Shown here: positions 9,571-20,550 of the stretch, in pieces
How positions within the stretch are numbered: position 1 is the stretch's first letter
Layout of the letters: each line of letters begins with the position of its first letter
Assembly (NCBI GenBank): GCA_963575745.1
Contig: CAUYUJ010021059.1
Span: 375,084 to 439,083, forward strand
DNA length: 64,000 nucleotides
Origin: Prorocentrum cordatum
Taxonomy: Eukaryota > Sar > Dinophyceae > Prorocentrales > Prorocentraceae
Reading direction: 5' to 3'
Notes under the pieces: model-generated
The model's database searches: none
Told to the model about the DNA's origin: nothing
The model's input: only the letters and a program-made list of their open reading frames with translations
Translations under genes and position numbers: made by a program

Positions 9571-10544
9571 GGCAATGCCACGGCGGCTCCCGGTGCCAAG
9601 GGGAACGTGGGCTGATGGTTTGAGACACGCTTTAGCGGCGCAGCCCGCTCGCGTGGTGATGCCGGTTCCCTCGTCCTATGCCTTTGCCAACTTGATGGGG
9701 CTGCAGAGCAGCGTTATTTTGGAGAGCGAGCCCAGAGAATCGGCAACTTCTGCGCAGTTGCGCTGATCATGATGGACCTGTGCCCATCGCTTGGGCCCAG
9801 CGTTTCTTCAGCAGCTTCCAGGAAGCTGGCTCAACCAGCACATTCGCGCATGCCGCGTGCACAACATATCTGTATTGGCAGATCTGGCCGAGCGTTTGCT
9901 CAAAGTTTTGGCAGGAAGCTGTCCCAGATTTCAGGCTAGCCTTTTCTGAGCTACGGCCAAGACCGTGGTGGACATGTCTGCAGCGGGTCCAGCCGGATAC
10001 ATCCCTGCTCCACTTCTCGAAGTTTCTTCTTCTGCCCCTCATCTGTACGGAGCTGAGCCTCCCAGAGTACCCCCGCTTCACTCCTCGTGGCCTCTGTGTG
10101 TGCCCAAGCCGATCGCGGCCTTCGCCCCTGGCGCAAGGCCGGCGAGTGCCGGCGCGGTTTTTGAAGCCGAGACTGCACGAGCGTGGGCAGCGAGGGATCG
10201 GGTGCTGCCAGAAGTGCCTCTGGCCCAAGGTGCCCCCAGCCTTTCGTTCTGGAGCCCCTGGGGCCTGGGGCCCTCTGGGCCTCGCGAGGGGTGATCTGGA
10301 GGTCGTCTGTGGCTTGGGGCGCCGTGGGCCAGGGTCACTTCTAGCAACACCCGAAGGGAGTACCCAGCCGCCGCCTCGCTGCCCGCCCGCTCTCGGAGAG
10401 GGCGTCCCGCCAGGTAAGCCGCTCCGCCCACCTCCTGAGTCTGCAGTCACCCTGCTCAGCCCTGACTTTCCCCCCTCCTCCCCGCATTGCCCAGGAGGCC
10501 CCGCCACAAATTGGCCTTTTGAGGGCCAAAGGCTTGGCTGTTTC

Positions 10545-10765
10545 GGGACGACCGAAATGGGTATTAAAAGAATGGTCACGATGCCCAACAACGGTTCCTG
10601 TTCATTTTCAACAGGATTGGCTGTCCGCGTCGCCGCGGACATTGTTCTTTGAAGAAAAAAAGCTGCCTGCCCAACAGCGGCCGCTGTCTGTTTTGGACAA
10701 CAGTCGTTGTTGGGCATTCTACCCATTTTTCCGTACCCATTGCGGGCGTCCAACATTTTGAATTT
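10545..10765. repeat. Foldback element with TGCCCAACAACG arms
   Basis: GAAATGGGTATTAAAAGAAT and GATGCCCAACAACGG on the left are mirrored by GTCGTTGTTGGGCATTC and TACCCATT on the right, leaving a loop of about 110 bp. AT-richer than its surroundings. No coding capacity. Confidence 0.55.
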
Positions 10766-11544
10766 GGCATGAGGTCGGCCCGCGTGGCGAAATTCGGCCG
10801 CGAGATCTTCGGGGCGCCTGCGCCTCCTGGTTACTCGTTCGACCGCGATGCTCCCCAGCGGTACTTCCCTGGAGGGCCCTCCCGAGAGCCGAAGGGGGGA
10901 ATTCGAAGGGACCCCCAAGGGGCCCAAGATAGCCTGCGAGACCGCCGGCAGGCCCCGCTGATGCCCCTGTATGTCTCGAAGGCCTCAGGAGCCCTCAGGA
11001 GGCCCCCGAGAGGCCTCCGCCGACTATTTCGGAGGCCCTACGAGAAGGCCTCTGGTGCACGACACTGGCGCGAATGGTGGGATAGGCCGCAGGCCACAGA
11101 GGGACTCGAAGGGCGACCAACCCGTGTCGGGCCGCCACGGTCGGTGGCCAGAGGCGGCTGGAAGGAATGATTGGTGATGTCCCGACGGAGGCCACTGCTG
11201 CACGGGCGAGGAGGATCAGCCCCAGCATGCATCTGGATTCGGCCTCGCCGTCGGGCCCCTTCCTCGATACATTGGCGCCTCCTGCGCCATGAGACGCCAG
11301 AGAAATTATTGGCGTGAGCTGTTTTGATGACCGCCCCTGTGCTAACCCCCACTTTCGTCTGGCCCGAGAGGGGGCGAGCTCAGATCAGAGGAGGCGTCTT
11401 TCGCCTCGGTTGCGCGCAGGGGCCCCTTGCGGGAAGGCCCCTCCCCGCCTTCTTGTACCCCCCCCGTGCCTTTGAAGAGGCCTTCTCGTTTCCCCAGGCG
11501 TGCTTGCATCGGGGCACTCCTGCGGGGAGAACCTGAAAGTGCAA

Positions 11545-11960
11545 GCCGTGAGTTTCCCGTTCTCGCCCTGGTGCCCTGTGGGTGGTACCCTACGGCTGTT
11601 GCCTGCTGATGCTTTCGCATTTTGCGGTGCTCTCGTTCTTGCCCTGGTGCGGCATAGGTGGTGCTCCATGGATGGGCTGTATGGTGATGACTGTGAATGT
11701 ACTGAACGTGGCGCTTGTTCGTTTCTGCCGAGGTGCCCCGTGGGTGGCGCTCTTCGGCTGGTGCTCTATGATGCTTTTCAGTGTTGGGGTTGCCCAATTC
11801 TTGCCCTGGTGCCCTGTGGGTCGTGCCTGCGCCCTTGTCCTGGCCGGCGCCCAACAACAGTGCCATTGATTGGCACGACGTTCTCGCTCTTGCCCCCTGG
11901 GTGCTCTCTATGGGTGGTGCTCTGCGGCTGGTGCCCAGCGATGCCTTCGAGGGCCACCAC
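11545..11960. repeat. Degenerate tandem repeat, CTTGCCCTGGTGCCC type
   Basis: Units containing TTCTTGCCCTGGTGCCCTGT, GGGTGGTGCTC and GGCTGGTGC recur near 11558, 11634, 11728, 11797 and 11885 with uneven 70-95 bp spacing. Parts of 11960-12120 look like inverted versions. Confidence 0.5.
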
Positions 11961-12359
11961 GCGGATCGCATCACATATGTGGTGCCATGGAAGACTGCGC
12001 CATGCCCAAGTAGCATTGGCACATCGGTGGCACCTCGTCGATGGGCATCATATGGCATCAGAGAGCGCAAGCCACAGGGCATCACTCGTCGGGGACCCAC
12101 CAACCAGAGGGTGCCATCGCGCACCAACCGTCGGGCACCAACAATAGGCCCCCAGCGGGAATGGCCATATGCCACCGACTGGGAGAGGCCGACTGCCGGA
12201 CGAACAGCAATCACGCGGCACCAGCCAAGGAGGGCAGAGCGGGGCCTGGGGCGTAGAGCATCGACATATGGAACCGCCGATTGCGGCACTCAGGGCCAAC
12301 TCGTTACAACACAATGAAGAGCCCGGTTCGTGCAAGCACTGTTGTCGGAATCATTTCAT

Positions 12360-13035
12360 GTAATAGCACAGCGTGCTATTGTTTGCGTTGGGATCGCATT
12401 ATGGTATCATGGTGGCATTGGGTTTGCATTGACTGTGCAGATTTCTTGAGCTTCATGGCGCAATGAGCTTTGCAGGGCCTTGCACTGTTATTGCATTGCG
12501 TTCGCATTGCGGGTTGCTCTCGTTGGTGAACATGCGCATTTCGATTGTGTTACATTGCGTGCGCTTTGATGTTGCACAGTTATTGCATTGCACTTGCGTT
12601 TCTTCTGTGGCATCATACTTTTGCATTTCATCGGGATTGCAGTCGTGTTTCGTTTTCGTGTCGCCTTCATTGCATTGCGGTGCTGCCGTTGCATTGTTGA
12701 CCATATCATCGGATCGTTTGGTATTGCATACCGCTATCTGATTTGACATAGTTGTCGCATCTGCATGTCATATGCACTTTTGCTGCAATGCGTTCACACT
12801 GCATTCCAATGCAATTGCATTGTGCGTATCGTGCCATTTTGTTTGCGTTGCACTGCATCGCATGGCATTGCTGCTGTATCACATGGCATTGTTGTTGCAT
12901 TGCAGGTACGTTGCGTTGATTTTGCATTGGGTTGCATTTCGTTGCGTGGCATTGCTTTCTCATTCTAATGCCTTGCATTGCTTGTGCATTGCATTGTGTT
13001 GCATTACTTCTGTATTGCGTGTTGTTGCAATGCGT
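12360..13035. repeat. GCATTGCATT-rich minisatellite
   Basis: Irregular repetition of GCATT, TTGCATTG and TGCATTGCGTT over about 670 bp, less GC-rich than the surroundings. It is the inverted form of the AATGC/GCAAT theme at 7906-8110. Confidence 0.65.
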
Positions 13036-13299
13036 GGTCCTTAGCCGAGTTTGAATCTACAAGCTGTGCCATGAAATGTCTAGTTTTGGATGGCGCCGGG
13101 TTCCTTTGCGCCCTGGAAGATTTACACTGCAACGGCTATGATCACTGGAATTGTTGATGTTTCGAGCACCAGGAATGTGGAAGAGGGAATGGGAGTGGAG
13201 AAGGAGAAGGAGGACCAGGGAGGACCAGAGGAACCCATTGTGCATCAACGAGGCTGTGATACACCCGCCCGTCCCTCGTCCCCTCATTATACGTCCATA

Positions 13300-14900
13300 C
13301 AAACCTACCCCCCTCCTTTTCAAGAAGCGTCACCTTGCGTTCAACGAGGTGTCCATCAAGACCCCCGCTTTGAAAAAGGACAGCTCCCATCAGTGCGATT
13401 GCACAAGTTGCCACTTCTGGCCAAGAGCGCCGAGGAAGTCTCAAGCGAGAGCCCCACTTTGAAACGGAGCCGCCCTCTCCCCGTGAAGTTGTACCATCTG
13501 ATATATGTTCAGGTTGCTGGCACTTTGTTGTACAGAAGTCTCAAGCGAACGCCCGGCTGTTGCTTCTGTTCAAGCTCCTGGTCTTTGAAGGTGTAGAAGT
13601 CTGAATCGGAAGCCCTTGTTTGAAGGGAAACCGCTCACCATCCTCACAAGTGCTGCGAGATTTTCAGACGACTGCGCGCGGTGGTAAAGCGAGAGGCCCA
13701 TGTTGAAAACCGATATTTTTATCCTTGCAGCTGCTGCATGCTGCGCAGATCCGGAAGTTCCCTCAACTTTGCAATGGTGCATCTCGTCGCCATCGAGGCC
13801 GGCGCCAAGTCGAAGGTGGCCAACGGGGACCGCTCAAAAAGCGAGGAGCGAGCGTGGATGGGCTTCGGAGGCGGGGGCGGGATCGGCGCCCCGCTCCGTT
13901 TGGCCGCAGGCGTCCGGCACATTGTGAACCCAGCCCCCCGCCCTCTGGGCCAGAATCGGGCTTCGGTTCCCAATCGAAAGATTTAAATTCCAAACGGTGT
14001 ACGGACCCGAAAATGCAAGCCGCGTAGATCTCCCTCAGAAAAACCTGTCGGGCTTGCTCCCAAGACGACCCGGCAGTTTTACTGGCCAGCCCAAGAGTGG
14101 CTGATGTGCGTGGGACTTGTGCAACCTTTGTTTTAGCGGGTCCTGTCCGACGGACCTGGAAGTTGTCCTCATGCTGGCCTTTTTTTCTCCTCCCGCAGAA
14201 TGCACTTTTTGCGCGGATTTGTTTTTCGGCCACCAGTGGTCTGGAACGCGAGTCAGATTAAGATTTGTCAGCGTTCGCGCCCGACCGCGGTGTCTGCCCG
14301 CTTGTGCGTGCAGTCATGCGGCTGCGTTGCATCCGCGCGGAGCAGTGCTTCGCAAAACGGAATAAATTTCCGGAGCGCTGATGTACTTTAAGAAGGGTTG
14401 TGCGCGGAGTTGGGGCGAGAGCCCCGTTTTGAACAGGAGCCGCCCAAAACTATTACGATGAATGTGCGCTCCACTCAGGCGGGGGCTCCATGTGGACCCC
14501 CCGTATCAAGCCTTGAAGCTGCTACGAATTTCTAAGGCGCATGCGTGCGGCGCTTAGGCGAGAGACCCATTTTGAAAGCCGTCCCCGTCCTCCTTTGAAA
14601 CTGTTACAAACTTCTAATCGGAGGTTGATCGATTTCCCACCCTGACACGCCGATTAGCGAATTGGCCGTTTTCGGTTCGCAAGAGGGCGTCGCGGCCGTC
14701 ATTGTTGTGGGTCCAGGTCTGTCGGTTTTGGTCCTAGGCCGTTTTCACTAAAGGGTGGTTTACTGAAGGAAGGTTTGTCCACCGCAGATTTAAGACGAAT
14801 GTGCGCCGCGCTCAGGCGAGAACCCCATTACGAAAAGTACACGCCCTCCACTCTGAACCTGTTGCAAATTGCGGGCTCCAGGATCATAATTTGTGAGCGC
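13300..14900. repeat. Cluster of degenerate ~120-180 bp repeats (GCGAGAGCCCCATTTTGAAA family)
   Basis: Landmarks CTCAAGCGAGAGCCCCACTTTG, GGCGAGAGCCCCGTTTTGAA and GGCGAGAGACCCATTTTGAA, each followed by GCCGCCC or ACGCCCTCC and then a TTGTTGCAAATT-like or GTTACAAACTTCTAA-like segment, recur near 13440, 13540, 13685, 14420, 14565 and 14815. Two to three more units are at 16690-16920. No gene is visible between them. Confidence 0.55.
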
Positions 14901-14934
14901 GTTTCAATCGATGCGCCTTACTGGCAAATCTGGG

Positions 14935-15060
14935 GGTGGGACAGGGAGGAGTTAGAGGGAAAAAGGCTCAGAGGAGAGAGGTGGGAGGAAGTTGGAAAGG
15001 AGGAGAGAGGAGGAAGACGAGGAGGAGATGGAGGAGAAGGGAGAGAAGGAATGGAAGGGA
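14935..15060. repeat. GGA-rich purine tract
   Basis: Imperfect GGAGGA/GAGAGG run. A second purine run lies at 15400-15500. The interval 15065-15400 shows no recognisable gene. Confidence 0.7.
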
Positions 15061-15689
15061 GGGGGAATCTGTCAGGATCGTGCCAGGTCTACAACATGAG
15101 CGCCAGCAGCGGGGGCGCGTCGTGTTTTGACGACTGATCACGCGGGTTGGTCTGCGCCACGGACGAGCACGCCAGCCCCCCATCGGAGGCCCCTGAGGCG
15201 GCGCCTTCGCCATACCACCGAGGCCCAGCGAGAACCGACAACACGCATGCTGGAGTGGCATGGGAAATTCTTCCCACGCCGTGCCCAGAAGCACCGCTCC
15301 CCGCCGCCCCGAAAACGTCGTGGTGGCGCCCTGCCACCTGGCTCGGGGAATCTGGTCCTGATGCGCACAATTGCCGCCTCTAGGACACGGCAAGGGCAGG
15401 AGCGGAGCAGGAGGAGGAGGAGGAGGAGGAGGAGGAGGAGGAGGAGAAGGCGGAGCAGGAGGCGGAGGCAGGAAGGTGGGCAGGATTCGGGGAGGGTGGA
15501 GTATCAAAGGGATTAGGAAGAGGACAACCGTAAACCCAAGACACATCAACGATGTTGCAATTCACCCACTCTTCAATTTCTCTCTTTGCAGGTCCTTACA
15601 ATAATGTAGCGAATGGCCTTCGGCCCATCCCGCCACCGTGCTTAGGTTGTGGGTATGGAGCCTATTGGATGTTCGTTGGTGGGATCTCG

Positions 15690-16215
15690 TGGGAGGTCTC
15701 TCGGGGGCCTCGTAGAGGCAGTTTTGAAGCCTCTTGGGGGCCGTTTTGGGGCCGAACCTCGTTTGGTCTCTTGGGGGACTCTTGGGGCCTCTTGGGGGTC
15801 TCTTGGGGGCCTTTTTGGGCCTGGCGGGCGCCTCTTGGGGCCTCCGGGGTCCTCTGGCAGAAGAAGGCTCGGATTTTCGGTTAGTGGTCCTGCTCTTGGT
15901 GCCCTCGTGGGCCGTCAAGAGCGCTTCATAGGCCGTCTTGAGGCGCTCTTAGGCCGTCTTATGGAGCCATCTTGGGGGCCTCTCGGGCCGTTTTGGGGTG
16001 GTCTTGGGGGCCTTGTGGTCCGTGTTTGAGCGTCCTTCAAACAACTCATGATAATCAATGATTCTTACCTCTTGAGAGGCCTGTTGGGGGCCTCTTGTGG
16101 CGTCTCGGAGGCCTCTTCGGCCATCCTGGGCGTCTTGGAGCGATCTTGGGGCGACTTGTTGCTCTCTTTAACTGAGTTGGGGGCCTCTTGGAGCCATCTG
16201 GGCTCGTTTTGGGCC
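15690..16215. repeat. GGCCTCTTGGGG minisatellite
   Basis: Degenerate copies of CTTGGGGGCCTCTTGGGG and GGCCGTCTTGAGG. The same family occurs at 3295-3560, 26315-26900 (both orientations), 27405-27480, 51130-51250, 62815-62930 and 63295-63960. Confidence 0.75.
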
Positions 16216-16464
16216 CCTCCCTAGGCGGGGTAGGCCGACGCGAGCGATTCTGGCAGACCCCGGGCTGGCCCAGCAGGTCTCGGGCCGGCACGGGAAACGA
16301 TTGGTCTGGGCCCGTACAACATACAATTCTGGCTGCAGCAGCAGCACGGCCCTCTCAGTGCTGCATGAGCCTTGGGGCACTCCACTTCGTGCCAGAAGCA
16401 CGGTGGCGGAGTGTCACTGCGGGAAGTGCTCCATTGGAAGTCAACTGTCTACGAATTTTCAACA

Positions 16465-16570
16465 GTGCCAAAGCACCATTTCTGGGATTTCAACGCCGCG
16501 GATCAACGTGATTGTTGCGTCCATTTCCGAGAATACCATTTCTGGGACTTCAGCTCTACGGGCCAATAAT
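16465..16570. repeat. Short tandem duplication
   Basis: CACCATTTCTGGGATTTCA at about 16473 and TACCATTTCTGGGACTTCA at about 16536 are about 63 bp apart, with partly similar sequence between. Confidence 0.45.
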
Positions 16571-16689
16571 CCTGCTGCGTCCTGACATTCTGAAGCCGTG
16601 CCAGACGTTTTTTTCTGTGCCAGAAACAGTGCCATACGAATTCTTTAATCGGTTGCAAATTTTGACGCGACTGGGTGGTGCTACGGCGA

Positions 16690-16920
16690 CAGCCGCATTT
16701 TGAAAAGGAACCTCCCTCCGTGTCTGAAATGGTTGTGCACTTTTGAGACGCAAGTGTGCGGCGCTAAGGCGGTAGCCACATTTTTTAAACGACCCGCCCT
16801 CCATCCTTGATATGATTGCAAGTTTTTATGGCGAGTGTGCGCGGCGCTGTCGAGAGCCACATTTTGAAAACGACCCGCCTTCACCAGTGAACTTGTTTTA
16901 CATTCAAGCTTCAGGTTCAT
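16690..16920. repeat. More units of the GCGAGAGCC-ATTTTGAAA repeat
   Basis: Three degenerate copies with CATTTTGAAAA(C/G)GACCCGCC(T/C)TC landmarks, related to 13300-14900. Confidence 0.55.
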
Positions 16921-16984
16921 CAGTGGTGAGGAAGTCTTAGGCGAACCGCCTGACCCGCCCTACTGACGCGTTTGGGGTGCGGCA

Positions 16985-17110
16985 GGGATGAGATATCTAT
17001 AAGGAGCGGGTGGAGGAGGAGGGGGGAGGGAAGAAGAGCAGGAAAGCGAGAAAGATGAGGAGGAGGGAGGAGGAGGAGGAGGAGGAGGAGGAGGAGGAGG
17101 AGGAGGACAA
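16985..17110. repeat. GAGGAG purine tract
   Basis: (GGA)n with interruptions. It precedes a C-rich run and then a stretch (17150-17290) that may be exon-like but is not recognised. Confidence 0.7.
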
Positions 17111-17290
17111 AGAGCAACAGCCTCGTGCCCCCCCCCCCCTCGCCCTCGCACGACACTGGACCGCCCCGCCGCACTAGCCCGGGACCGAGGCACCTCCTCT
17201 CCACCCTCGGGGCGCTCCTCGCGACCACGGCGGGGCAGCTGGCCACGCAGGCGACCCCCTTCCCGCTGGCGACGACTCAAAGGAGGCAAA

Positions 17291-17430
17291 GGTACCGATA
17301 CCGCCACCCTTCCATCGTTTTTGCACTTTGCGGCCTCCTGGGAGGCCCTCGTCGCCACGGCTGGATTCACTTTGAAATTCTAGCCAGAGCGCATCCATCG
17401 AGAGGTACTGGAAGTAGCGGTATCGGTATC
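17291..17430 (+). mobile_element. Introner-like element, isolated copy
   Basis: GGTACCGATACCGCCACCC at the left, GAAGTAGCGGTATCGGTATC at the right, and the body GGCCTCCTGGGAGGCCCTCG then TCGCCACGGCTGGATTC. Preceded by GGCAAAG (a GCAAAG then GTACCG junction like the sufD copies). I see no clear AG immediately after the right arm and cannot say whether it is spliced or which gene it interrupts. Confidence 0.7.
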
Positions 17431-17439
17431 CCCTTGTTT

Positions 17440-17898
17440 CCCAAACGACGGCGGCGACAGTGGCGACGACGGCTGCAAGCGGCGGCGGCGGCGGCGGCGA
17501 TGGGACGACGACGGCCGAGCGAACGACGACGATGTCTACAAAGACGGCGTCCACGACGACGTCCACGACGACGCCTTCGGCGACGGCGGCGGCGACCGAC
17601 GGCCGACGATGGCACCGCCAGCAGCGCCGACGACCCGACGGCGCCAAGCGTCGGCGGCGGCGTCGGCGGCAAATTTGGCGGCCAGACCCCCGCTGTGCGC
17701 GCCCGCCCCGCCAGGATGCCGCGTCGTCGAGGTCCCTCCCGGCCGGGGGCCCAGCCAGGGTCGTCCCGCGCGCCCTTCGGCGGATACCCGTCAGAGTGAC
17801 CCTTCCCTTCACCTGAGTGGCCTGTGGTGCAGGCACACGGGGGCCCCCTGATCTCAGAACGCGGGACGATCGCATGGGTTTCTGAGCCGTCGTCGTCA

Positions 17899-17929
<31 letters not shown>

Positions 17930-18000
17930 GATCGTCGTCGTGATGGTCGTGGTCCTGGTCGTCGTCGACGTCGTGTTCATCGTCGCGATGGTCGTCGCCG
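17440..18000. repeat. GAC/CGACGG array turning into GTC array
   Basis: CGACGG/GACGAC-rich sequence changes to CGTCGT-rich sequence after about 17890. With the oppositely oriented introners on either side (17291-17430 and 18035-18173) this makes a large imperfect inverted repeat. The middle (17690-17880) shows no recognised gene. Confidence 0.6.
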
Positions 18001-18034
18001 CTGTCGTGGCCGTCGGCGCTGGGGAAACAAAAAA

Positions 18035-18173
18035 GATCCCGATACTGCTATCCCCCAGATCTCTCCTGGAGTGCGTTCTGACCAGAGCTTCCAGGCGAAT
18101 CCAGCCGTGGCGACGAGGGCCTGCCAGGAGGCTCAACAAAGCGCAAACGAGTCAAGCGTGCGATATCGGTACC
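18035..18173 (-). mobile_element. Introner-like element, reverse orientation
   Basis: Reads on the minus strand from GGTACCGATATCGCACGC through CCTCCTGGCAGGCCCTCGTC and CGCCACGGCTGGATTCGCCT to GATAGCAGTATCGGGATC. Same body as the sufD introners but inverted relative to the copy at 17291. Confidence 0.7.
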
Positions 18174-18179
18174 TTTCCC

Positions 18180-18397
18180 TTCTCTGAGTCGTGATCGTCG
18201 TCGTAGTCGTCGACATCGTGGTCGCAGTCGTGGTCGTCGCCGTCGCCGCCGTCGTGCGCACCAAAGAGGTCACTCCTGCGTGTAGCCGACGTCGACGCGC
18301 CCCGCGCTTCCGCGGAGGGCCCGCGCGGCGGCCCCATCGCCGTCGTCGTCGTCGTCGTCGCCGCTGTCGTCGCCGTCGTCGTCGTTGTCGTCGAAGT

Positions 18398-18439
<42 letters not shown>

Positions 18440-18530
18440 GTTCGGCGGTCGGCGGTCGGTGGTCGCCGCCGTCGCCGTCGCCGCCGGCGCCGCGCGACGA
18501 CGACGACGGAGAGGCGCTCGGCTCGCCACA
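18180..18530. repeat. GTC triplet array
   Basis: (GTC)n / (CGTCGT)n with a GC-rich interruption at 18265-18340. Long frames on both strands here are triplet shadows. Confidence 0.75.
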
Positions 18531-18828
18531 CCGCTGTGCGTGCCTGCCTGGACCCCACCGACGGACTCTTATGCTCAATGGTGAGATGCAGATTTTCATG
18601 GCGAGATCGCAGAGTTTAAAGTTGTAATAAACGTTACGTAGAAGTGCACTAGGGAGGTAAAAGCACTACGTAAACGCACCACGTAACAAAACCCGACGTA
18701 CGAACTCCTCAGAGTGCTCGCGGCGCACCGGCGGCGTTCCCGGCGGCACTCCCCAGGATGTTCCAGCGGGATGTTTTTCTTGCGTTGTGTTTTCGGCAAC
18801 ATGTTTACGAGTAGCGCGTAGTATTTTC

Positions 18829-19810
18829 GAGTAGCGTGCCGACGCAGGGCGCTCCAGCGGCCCGCTCCCTGCGGACTCGGGCGACACTCGCGAGAGACGC
18901 GGGCGACCGTAGTTTTTGCGCGTGGCTTTCTCTTGTCTGCGTCGTGTCTTTACATCGTGTTTTCGAGTAGCGTGCCGACGCAAGGGCGCTCCTGCGGCGC
19001 TCCAGCGGCCCGTTCCCTGCGGACTCGGGCGTCACTCGCGAGGGACGCGGGCGACCGTAGTGTTCGTACGTGGCTTTTCCTGTTCTGCGTCCGTCATGCT
19101 TGTAAGTCGTGTTATCGAGTAGCGTGCCGACGAAGGGCGCTTCTGCGGCGCTCCAGCGGACTGCTCCCTCAGGACCCTGGCGACGCTGGCGAGAGACGCA
19201 GGCGACCGTAGCGTTTGCGCGTGGCTTTTCCTGTCTGCGGAGTGTCTTTACCATGTGTTTTCGAGTAGCGCGCCGACGCAGGGCGCTCCTGCGGAGCTCC
19301 AGCGGACCGCTCCGGCGCTCCTGCGGAGCTCCAGCGGACCGCTCCTTGCGGACTCGGGTGACGCTGACGAGAGACGCGAACGACCGTAGTGTTTGGGCGT
19401 GGGTTTTCCTTGTCTATTTAATGTTTTCCACGTAATGTTTACGAGTAGCGTGCCAACACTGGGCGTTCCCGCGGCGCTCCAGCGGCGCGCTTATTGTGGA
19501 CTCGGGCGACGCTCGCGAGAGACGCGGGCGACCTCAGCGTTCGCGCGGGGTCTGCTCTTTTCTGCGTCGTGGTTTCAGATAGTGTTTACGAGTAGCGCGC
19601 CGGCGCAGGGAGCTCCTGCGGCGCTCCAGCGGCCCGCTCCCTGCGGACTCGGGCGACGCTAACGAGATACGCGGGCGACCGCATTGCGTACGCGTGTTTT
19701 TTTCCGTTTCTGCATAAGCGTTTTCCACGCTGTGTTTTCGAGTAGCGTGCCGACGCAAGGGCGCTCCTGCGGCCCTCCAGCGGCCCGCTCTCTGCGGACG
19801 ACCAAGAACA
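18829..19810. repeat. ~150-bp tandem array (GAGTAGCGTGCCGACG)
   Basis: Units begin with GAGTAGCGTGCCGACGCAGG at about 18829, 18965, 19117, 19263, 19443, 19590 and 19740 (spacing 136-180, mostly near 150). Each has GCTCCTGCGGCGCTCCAGCG, CCTGCGGACTCGGGCGACGC, GAGAGACGCGGGCGACCGTA and a T-rich tail ending CGTGTTTTC. The 180-bp unit contains an internal duplication of the GCTCCTGCGGAGCTCCAGCG part. Confidence 0.8.
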
Positions 19811-20039
19811 AGGATTCCAATTTCCTTTTCCGCGTATCGGCACCAGCCCATTCAGAAGCGATGCTCAGGCGAGTTTCCCAGATCAGGGACGTGGAGCAGC
19901 GCGCGATATTTTCACGATGCGGAGGTGCCTGTACGCTGCATACATGTCGTCTATGCTCTTCGGCGGAACTAGGATGATAGGTGGAGGGGGAGTAGGAATA
20001 TGGACACCTACGATTATGGAAGGGTGGATGATGTTGTGG

Positions 20040-20095
20040 AGGAGGAGGAGGAGGAGAAGGAGGAGGAGGAGGAGGGATAGGGAGAGGAGGAGAAT
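20040..20095. repeat. GGAGGA tract
   Basis: Short uninterrupted purine run. The neighbouring 19820-20220 shows no recognised gene. Confidence 0.6.
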
Positions 20096-20224
20096 AATGA
20101 CTAAGAGATCGCGTGTCTCCTTCTTCGCGTTCCTCGGGGTTGCCTTGGTTCCCTAGGTCCCTTTGGTCCTGCTTTCTTATTGTTCTGGGAAGCCAGCATT
20201 CCTCGTGCTCTCCGGCTTTTGAAT

Positions 20225-20425
20225 CAACGCCGAGCAATGCCTAGCAACGCACACGAAGACCAAACAGCACAGCGTAATGCGCAGCAGTGCCAAACAATGC
20301 AAGGCAACGCAAAGCAATGCAAGCGATGCCGAGCACTACGCAAAAAAAACACTACGCAAACATACTACGCAACAGCACTACGCCAAAACACGACGCACAC
20401 CACACTACGCAAAAACACGCCGCAG
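20225..20425. repeat. GCAATGC and ACTACGCAAAAACAC minisatellites
   Basis: First 100 bp: GCAATGCCTAGCAACGC-like 10-mers, the theme of 7906-8110. Next 90 bp: ACTACGCAAAAA/CACTACGC units. Confidence 0.65.
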
Positions 20426-20550
20426 ATGCTTTCGCCCTGAGGCGCACCTCTCCCACCGACGGCCCGCCCTGACAGCGAGGCGCTCGTTAATGGCCCCTCG
20501 CGCTATCTCCAGGCTTAGGCAGTGGTCCGAGGCGGGGAATTTTCCAGAAG

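Larger units (their letters stand above)
9571..12350. other. Intergenic stretch after sufD, no gene recognised
   Basis: No family is recognisable. It holds a foldback element (10545-10765) and a degenerate tandem array (11545-11960). 9571-10540 and 10770-11540 show only GC-rich sequence with overlapping frames in several phases. Confidence 0.5.
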
